DNA from: CALMBW01 sp963779645
Lineage (GTDB): Bacteria > Actinomycetota > CADDZG01 > WHSQ01
DNA length: 20,673 nt
Assembly: GCA_963779645.1 (NCBI GenBank)
Contig: CAVZYX010000006.1
Coordinates: forward strand, 1 to 20,673
Direction: 5' to 3'
The notes under the pieces were generated by a model. That model saw nothing but the letters and a program-made list of their open reading frames with translations, made no database searches and had not been told where the DNA came from. Made by a program: the position numbers and the translations under genes. Shown one piece after another: positions 16,464 to 20,673 of this stretch. Each line of letters begins with the position of its first letter. The first letter of the stretch is position 1.

Positions 16464-16745
16464 TTGGCTTTGAAGATCGGTTGGGCACGATCGGCAACAA
16501 AGCATCGCGTAAGCCGCGAGAGGAGTCGATACGTCATCGAGCACGCGGAACTGGCTTTCGAAGTTCAACGCCCGATCGAATCCGGAAGACAAAGGTTGCT
16601 TTACGTGGGAGACGATCAACAGGGGAATCCTCTCGAGGTAATTGCAATTGAGTTCGAGCCAGAGGACCTGCGCGTCATTCACGCCATGCCGCTTCGCCAG
16701 AAATACCGTTTGGAGTACGAGGAGGCCAAGAGATGGCTCGTCTGA
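16464..16745 (+). CDS. BrnT-like toxin of a type II toxin-antitoxin pair
   Basis: 93 residues. The sequence opens MALKIGWARSATKHRVSRER, has a strand LLYVGDDQQGNPLEVIAIEF and ends VIHAMPLRQKYRLEYEEAKR. The order (His/Arg near residue 15, a central beta-hairpin, then HAMPLR and a Tyr/Arg-rich helix) is that of BrnT-like and DUF4258-like RelE-fold proteins, which as toxins cleave RNA. The start is a TTG at 16464; no in-frame ATG exists upstream before the intergenic repeats, and an ATG at 16441 is in another frame. The last 13 bp overlap the antitoxin start. Toxin-first order, as in brnTA. Toxicity is inferred from gene arrangement. Confidence 0.65.
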   Translation: MALKIGWARSATKHRVSRERSRYVIEHAELAFEVQRPIESGRQRLLYVGDDQQGNPLEVIAIEFEPEDLRVIHAMPLRQKYRLEYEEAKRWLV

Positions 16746-17023
16746 AGAAGTTGAAGTCGGGCAGGGTGCTGACCAAGGAACTGCTGGACGAGCTCGTCAA
16801 GGAGGCCGAGGAAGGTTACGACCACTCGGAGTTGAAACCGGTTCTAGTTCGGCCGGGCCGGCCTTCGCTCGAGAAGGGCGGAAACGGCGCCTCACCACGA
16901 ATTAGCTATCGCCTGGAGCGTGGCCTCTATGCGAAGGCGAAGAAGAAGGCCGAAGCAGAGGGACGTACCGTTAGCGAGCTAGCTCGGGAAGCGTTGCGAC
17001 GTTATGTCGAACGGAGCCGTTGA
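16733..17023 (+). CDS. Ribbon-helix-helix antitoxin, BrnA/CopG-like
   Basis: 96 residues. The N-terminal half (KLKSGRVLTKELLDELVKEA, then a basic PVLVRPGRPSL segment) would wrap the toxin. The C-terminal half, SPRISYRLERGLYAKAKKKA followed by GRTVSELAREALRRYV, is a CopG-type ribbon-helix-helix: one beta strand and two helices that dimerise and insert a strand pair into the DNA major groove. Such antitoxins neutralise the toxin and repress their own operon; the inverted repeats at 16380-16400 are the obvious candidate site. The ATG at 16733 lies inside the toxin gene, a 13-bp overlap. The next gene starts 2 nt after the stop. Confidence 0.75.
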   Translation: MARLKKLKSGRVLTKELLDELVKEAEEGYDHSELKPVLVRPGRPSLEKGGNGASPRISYRLERGLYAKAKKKAEAEGRTVSELAREALRRYVERSR

Positions 17024-17025
17024 AG

Positions 17026-17289
17026 ATGAAGCAGTCACCGATCCACCTCACGGATAAGCAACGCGACCGGCTCGCGATCCGTGCCAAGGACGCGGGGGTT
17101 TCGGAGGCCGAGGTCGTCCGCCGGATCCTCGACAAAGCGCTAGGCATAGACGATGGGCATGACGAGCGGATGGCAGCATTCGATGCTGCGTTCGGGATCT
17201 GCAAGGACTACCCGGAGTGGCCGGAATGGCTGTCGAGTGTGCGGAGCGGTAAAGGCGCCGATCAGCGGCTCAAGGAGCTCGGCCTGTGA
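17026..17289 (+). CDS. Second ribbon-helix-helix protein, VapB/CopG-like, without a visible toxin partner
   Basis: 87 residues. The first half, PIHLTDKQRDRLAIRAKDAG then VSEAEVVRRILDKAL, is a ribbon-helix-helix DNA-binding domain. The second half has the acidic, Trp-rich tail (DYPEWPEWLSSV) used by antitoxins of this type to bind their toxin, usually a PIN-domain VapC encoded just downstream. Here the only frame that follows in coupled position is a GTG at 17287 that stops after seven codons (VKVFELK), so no toxin is present. The ATG at 17026 is preferred to a TTG at 17020 because GGAG lies about 9 nt upstream and the TTG overlaps the preceding stop. It belongs to the same operon as the toxin-antitoxin pair (2-nt gap). 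Confidence 0.6.
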   Translation: MKQSPIHLTDKQRDRLAIRAKDAGVSEAEVVRRILDKALGIDDGHDERMAAFDAAFGICKDYPEWPEWLSSVRSGKGADQRLKELGL

Positions 17290-17395
17290 AAGTCTTCGAG
17301 CTCAAGTAGCCCCTCTCGCCGGAAGACAGCTGAGTACTAGCCGTTCGTCCGGCCGATGACTTTCGGTTCGGTCCCCAGTCCGATTTAGTGAGAAG

Positions 17396-17403
17396 AAAGG
17401 GGG
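17396..17403 (+). promoter_or_regulatory. Ribosome binding site fixing the hydrolase start
   Basis: AAAGGGGG ends 5 nt before the ATG at 17409. It decides this ATG over the in-frame GTG at 17388, which would place the site inside the gene. Confidence 0.6.
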
Positions 17404-17408
17404 AACCA

Positions 17409-18248
17409 ATGACCGATTACATGACATCGCCGGACGGAACCAGGATCGCCTTCGACCGCGTGGGTGAGGGTCCGCCCCTGGTCTTGGTGGGTGGCATGTT
17501 CTGCGACCGCCGCACGCTCGGCGACCTGGCCGATCAGCTCGCGCAGGACTTCACCGTCATCAACTACGACCGTCGCGGCCGCGGCTGGAGCGGCGACACG
17601 CATCCTTATTCGGTGCAGCGGGAGGTCGAGGACATCGGCGCACTTATCGATCATGTGGGAGGAGCTGCCGCCGTCTACGGACACTCGTCCGGTGCTGCGC
17701 TCGCTCTTCAGACAGCGCTCGCGCGGCTTCCCGTCACCCGGCTCATCCTTCATGAGCCTCCGTACTCAGCCGACGACATGCTCAGCCGGAAGGCCGCACG
17801 AGAGCTGGCTACGACGATTCGCATGGCCATCGAGGAGGACCGCCGTTACGACGCGATCAAGGCGTTCTTCGCCGATCAGGAGATGCCACCCGAAGTGCTC
17901 GACGGCATGGCGTGCGACTTGGGGATGCAGGCGGTTGCGCCGACGATGGTCTACGACATGGAAATCATGGGGTGCGACAACGGCGGCGGGATCCCCGAAC
18001 GTTTCGTCAGGGATCTTTGGGTCCCCACGCTCGTCATTGCCGGATCCGACAGCGGTGACTTCTTCATGGAAACGGCGAAGCGACTGGTGGAAGTTCTGCC
18101 GGACGGACAGCTGGCCGTTCTCGAGGGTGCGACTCACGCGGCGCCGGCTGACGTGGTTGCTCCGGTGGTGGTCGACTTCCTGACCGGTGGCTTGGCATCT
18201 GCCGGCTGCTGTTTCGCGAGGAGCTATTCGCCCGCCGAAGTCAGATAG
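17409..18248 (+). CDS. Alpha/beta-hydrolase fold protein
   Basis: 279 residues, intact. It has the fold's landmarks: PPLVLVGGMFCDRR (oxyanion-hole strand), INYDRRGRGWSGD, the nucleophile elbow VYGHSSGAALAL with Ser about 93, a probable acid in VIAGSDSGDF and the catalytic His in GATHAAPADV near the C-terminus. This is the pattern of small-molecule esterases, lactonases and related hydrolases; the substrate cannot be told. No signal peptide, so cytoplasmic. The stop lies inside the 3' end of the convergent APH-type gene (25-bp tail overlap), leaving no room for a separate terminator between them. It starts 119 nt after the ribbon-helix-helix gene and may have its own promoter, though none is clear. 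Confidence 0.8.
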   Translation: MTDYMTSPDGTRIAFDRVGEGPPLVLVGGMFCDRRTLGDLADQLAQDFTVINYDRRGRGWSGDTHPYSVQREVEDIGALIDHVGGAAAVYGHSSGAALALQTALARLPVTRLILHEPPYSADDMLSRKAARELATTIRMAIEEDRRYDAIKAFFADQEMPPEVLDGMACDLGMQAVAPTMVYDMEIMGCDNGGGIPERFVRDLWVPTLVIAGSDSGDFFMETAKRLVEVLPDGQLAVLEGATHAAPADVVAPVVVDFLTGGLASAGCCFARSYSPAEVR

Positions 18249-19204
18249 TGCGCGAAGGTTGGAAAAGCGAAGCTCGTGTCCTTGTCGTCTTCGTGGGGGC
18301 CGCGGAACCAGACGGTGTAAGTGGTGATCTCGGTCAGTGCCCAGCGCAGATCGAAGAGCTTTAGCGCCGCGGGATCGACTTCGTTTGTTCCGGCTGTTGC
18401 GTAGTCGGACCAATCTCCGTCCTTCGGTTGGAGCATCCAGAGATCTCGCTCACGGGGGCCGATGGCAACGGTGTCCCAATCGATGAGGACGAATGACTCG
18501 TCGCCGGTGCGCAGGATGTTGGCCGCGTGCGGTTCTCCGTGCGTGACGACCCAGTTGTCTCGAGGGATCTTTGCCTTCATCTCGTCGTAGTTGTCGAAGA
18601 GCTTCCGGATCCGCGCTTCGTCCTTGATCAGGAGCTTTCGAGTGGGCTCGGCGAACGGGCCGGCTGTCCAGGGCTGGTCGAGCTCGTCGAGCGCTTCGAA
18701 GAATTGAGACCGAGCGTCGACTTCGAGATCGTCGCGCGGTGGCAGATCCGCCGGAACTTGCTCGCTGGCCGCATGCATACGTCCGATCGCTGTTAGGACC
18801 CGTCGTCGTTCGTCGTCGTCGGAATACGGACCGAAAGGGGACGACTCTCCATCGAGGAAGGGGTAGATGGAGACGGCGTAGTCGTCGGCGAATCCTTCCA
18901 AGACGGAACCGTCAGGTTTTCCTGACGGCGCGTGGACGAATTCGAGATCCGCGCGCTTGAGCGCCGCAGCGGTACGCAGTCTGCGATCGAGGGTGTCGAA
19001 TTCCTCCTCGATCGAGGTGCCGGGTTCGGGCTCCAGCTCGTCGACGTTGACGAACCAACGGTTGCCTTCGGCATCGGTGCCTTTGTAGTGGTGGGTGCCG
19101 AAGCCGACCGGTTCGTAGGCCAGCGTCTCGATCTTGAGGTCCCATGCTGATGAAACGAACTCTGCAAGATGCGCGCGGTCAATGTCGTCCGGCTCTTGGA
19201 ACAT
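18224..19204 (-). CDS. APH-family phosphotransferase
   Basis: 326 residues, intact. The kinase landmarks are VVTHGEPHAANIL (catalytic loop, HGExHxxN in place of the common HGDxHxxN) and FVLIDWDTVAIGPRERDLWM (Mg-binding Asp). The N-terminal lobe has FGTHHYKGTDAEGNRWFVNV as the nucleotide-binding strands. This fold covers aminoglycoside, spectinomycin and macrolide kinases as well as homoserine or choline kinases. Resistance cannot be assumed; the HGEPH variant and the FGTHHYK opening suggest the spectinomycin-kinase-like branch. It starts 18 nt after the WS/DGAT stop on the same strand, so the two are probably co-transcribed. It converges on the hydrolase with a 25-bp overlap. No strong ribosome site is seen before the ATG at 19204. 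Confidence 0.75.
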   Translation of the reverse strand: MFQEPDDIDRAHLAEFVSSAWDLKIETLAYEPVGFGTHHYKGTDAEGNRWFVNVDELEPEPGTSIEEEFDTLDRRLRTAAALKRADLEFVHAPSGKPDGSVLEGFADDYAVSIYPFLDGESSPFGPYSDDDERRRVLTAIGRMHAASEQVPADLPPRDDLEVDARSQFFEALDELDQPWTAGPFAEPTRKLLIKDEARIRKLFDNYDEMKAKIPRDNWVVTHGEPHAANILRTGDESFVLIDWDTVAIGPRERDLWMLQPKDGDWSDYATAGTNEVDPAALKLFDLRWALTEITTYTVWFRGPHEDDKDTSFAFPTFAHYLTSAGE

Positions 19205-19222
19205 CGCGGAGCTAGTCCGGCG

Positions 19223-20673
19223 CTACGACTGGCCGCCGGCCGCGAGCAGCTCGGCGTAGCCCTCGCGCAGAGAGCGCATGAGCAGATCGGGGTCGTCCAC
19301 TGCAGCGGGATCCATCTGGACGCCGATGTTCAGCGTTCCGCCGTAGGACAGCATCGTGATGTTCCACGCCGTTCCTGCGACAGGGCCCATCGGGTACATC
19401 GACAGGATCTTGCCGCCGGACACGTAGACCTCGATCGGTGCGCCGCGCACGTTGGACGTGGCGAAGTCGACGGCGCCGGCTTGTTGGCGTGCAATTCCGG
19501 TGACGACGGATGTTGGCAGCAGGTTCGCGAGACCTGAGATTGCTCCCATCAGGTCCGCGCCGCCCGTCACTTCGCCGCGCCGGGACCCCATCGAGTCGCG
19601 GATGGCTGCGAATCGCTCGGCCGGATCCATCTTCCCGCCGGGGACCTTCACCTTCGACGGAGTGAACGAGTTACCGCCGGCGGAGCGGTCGTCCCTTGTG
19701 GAGACAACGAAAGTCGTGTTGAAGAACGGAACGTCGACACCGGCGAAGTCGTGGTAGCGAACGGCGCCGAGAGTCGCGCCGGTGACGAAGAAGTCGTTGA
19801 GGGAGCCGCCGAGTTGCTTGGCCGCCGCTTTGGCTCCCTCGAAGTGGACGTCGAGTGTGTCGAAGTAGCGTCCGCGCGAGCGGTTCTTCCATATAGGAGA
19901 GCCGGACTCGCCACCTTCGCTTCCGCCGCTACCTAGTTGCGACTGGGCAGAGGTGACGGTCTTTTGAAGATTTGCTAACGGCCTCGCTTATCCGGGCCGG
20001 ATCGGCCGCCACGAGTGCGGCTTCACCGAGCGTCCGCTTGGCGATGCCGAGGATTCGTTTGGCTGTATGTCCGCCGGTTCGAAGGAGCGACGGCAGGAAT
20101 TCGTCGCTCGTTTCTTCCGTCGACTCCTCTACATCCTTCGCGATGACTTCTTGGAGATCGGTCGCGTGGCGGCGGGGGAGCGTCGCGTTCGAGCTCCATG
20201 TAGTTCTCGGCGAGTCGGACTGCACCTTCTCCGTCCGCGACTGTGTGGTGGAGCTTGGTGAAAAGAACACCGCGCCCTTCGGCGAGTCCGTCGATGACGA
20301 TGAAGGACCAAAGAGGACGGGTGCGGTCAAACGGTTCCTGAAGGAGCTTCGTGCAAAGGTCGAAGAGCTGGCGCTCGCTGCCAGGTTCGGGAAGTGAGAT
20401 GCGACGCAGGTGGTAGTCGAGGTCGAATTCGGTGTCGGGGATCCAGACAGGAGGCGAAAGTCTTCCGAGGATGGGAGCCACACGCTCGCGCATGCGCGGC
20501 AGGTCGGCGACGGCCTTGGCGACGCGGAGCTTGAGGTATTCGAAGTTCAGAGGCTGGTCGAGGATGGCGATCGAGCCGATGTTCGACGAGAGCCGAGGAT
20601 CGTGCTCGATGTTCCACATCATCGCCTCGGCGTCGGACATCATCCGATCGAAGCGCAGCTCACGCTCAGCCAT
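19223..20673 (-). CDS. WS/DGAT-type acyltransferase: wax ester / triacylglycerol synthase (two frameshifts)
   Basis: About 483 residues after repair. It esterifies long-chain alcohols or diacylglycerol with acyl-CoA, making storage lipids at the membrane. The N-terminus (RMMSDAEAMMWNIEHDP) and the active-site motif HHTVADGEG (residues 142-150, HHxxxDG) define the family. Later landmarks are GRYFDTLDVHFEGAKAAAKQ, GGSLNDFFVTGATLGAVRYH and, in the C-terminal domain, GPVAGTAWNITMLSYGGTLN. Two frame changes interrupt it: at the C5 run near 20175 and at the A4 run near 19965. Both are homopolymers and the homology resumes at once, so sequencing error is the simplest reading. The ATG at 20673-20671 is the last base triplet of the window and fits the family start, but an upstream start cannot be excluded. 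Probably co-transcribed with the APH-type gene 18 nt downstream. Confidence 0.82.

Noticed and set aside
17287..17310. Seven-codon frame after the second ribbon-helix-helix gene as a VapC toxin
   Set aside because: It stops after VKVFELK, with no PIN-domain sequence following in any frame I checked. Too short to call a gene.
1..20673. CRISPR arrays, tRNA or rRNA genes, insertion sequences
   Set aside because: No regularly spaced repeats, no cloverleaf-like sequence and no transposase or integrase motif were seen on either strand.

Overview
The window looks like an environmental actinomycete-type bacterial contig carrying an anti-phage defence island. The host flank (about 14.9-20.7 kb) encodes a HAD-PlsC acyltransferase fusion and a WS/DGAT wax-ester/triacylglycerol synthase, a lipid set typical of Actinomycetota (family knowledge; the phylum call is inference). 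The first ~1.24 kb is a phosphate permease of a type usual in Gram-negative phyla. It ends abruptly inside a conserved motif, where the sequence turns into the start of a response regulator on the other strand, so the left end is probably an assembly chimera or a rearrangement.

Layout: 1-~1240 (+) truncated pstA; 1231-1320 (-) the first ~27 codons of a response regulator; 1355-14843 (-) an eight-gene defence operon; 14919-16262 (-) HAD-PlsC; 16464-17289 (+) a BrnT-like toxin, its ribbon-helix-helix antitoxin and an extra ribbon-helix-helix protein; 17409-18248 (+) alpha/beta hydrolase; 18224-19204 (-) APH-type kinase; 19223-20673 (-) WS/DGAT acyltransferase.

The main content is a class 2-like DISARM operon, transcribed right to left: drmE, a NERD-nuclease/UvrD-like helicase, drmA (DEAD/H helicase), drmB (DUF1998), a HhH-GPD [4Fe-4S] DNA glycosylase resembling MutY and the Mig thymine glycosylases, a cytosine-5 methyltransferase (drmMII-like) with a long C-terminal extension, an unrecognised ~313-residue protein, and a GIY-YIG nuclease. 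Several neighbours overlap by 4-8 bp (drmE/NERD, NERD/drmA, drmA/drmB, glycosylase/methyltransferase), so translational coupling is likely. No PLD-type drmC is visible. The likely logic (inference) is that the methyltransferase marks self DNA, DrmA/DrmB/DrmE recognise and act on unmarked DNA, the glycosylase repairs T:G mismatches from deaminated 5-methylcytosine, and the NERD-helicase, GIY-YIG and unknown proteins are accessory effectors.

Reading frames across 1355-14843 are broken by roughly 30 apparent single-base indels, and the acyltransferase at the right end by two. Several lie at short homopolymers, and conserved motifs continue in the next frame each time. I read them as uncorrected long-read errors and annotate each gene over its full repaired span. 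The six genes between 14919 and 19204 have no frameshift, so the error density drops at the island edge.
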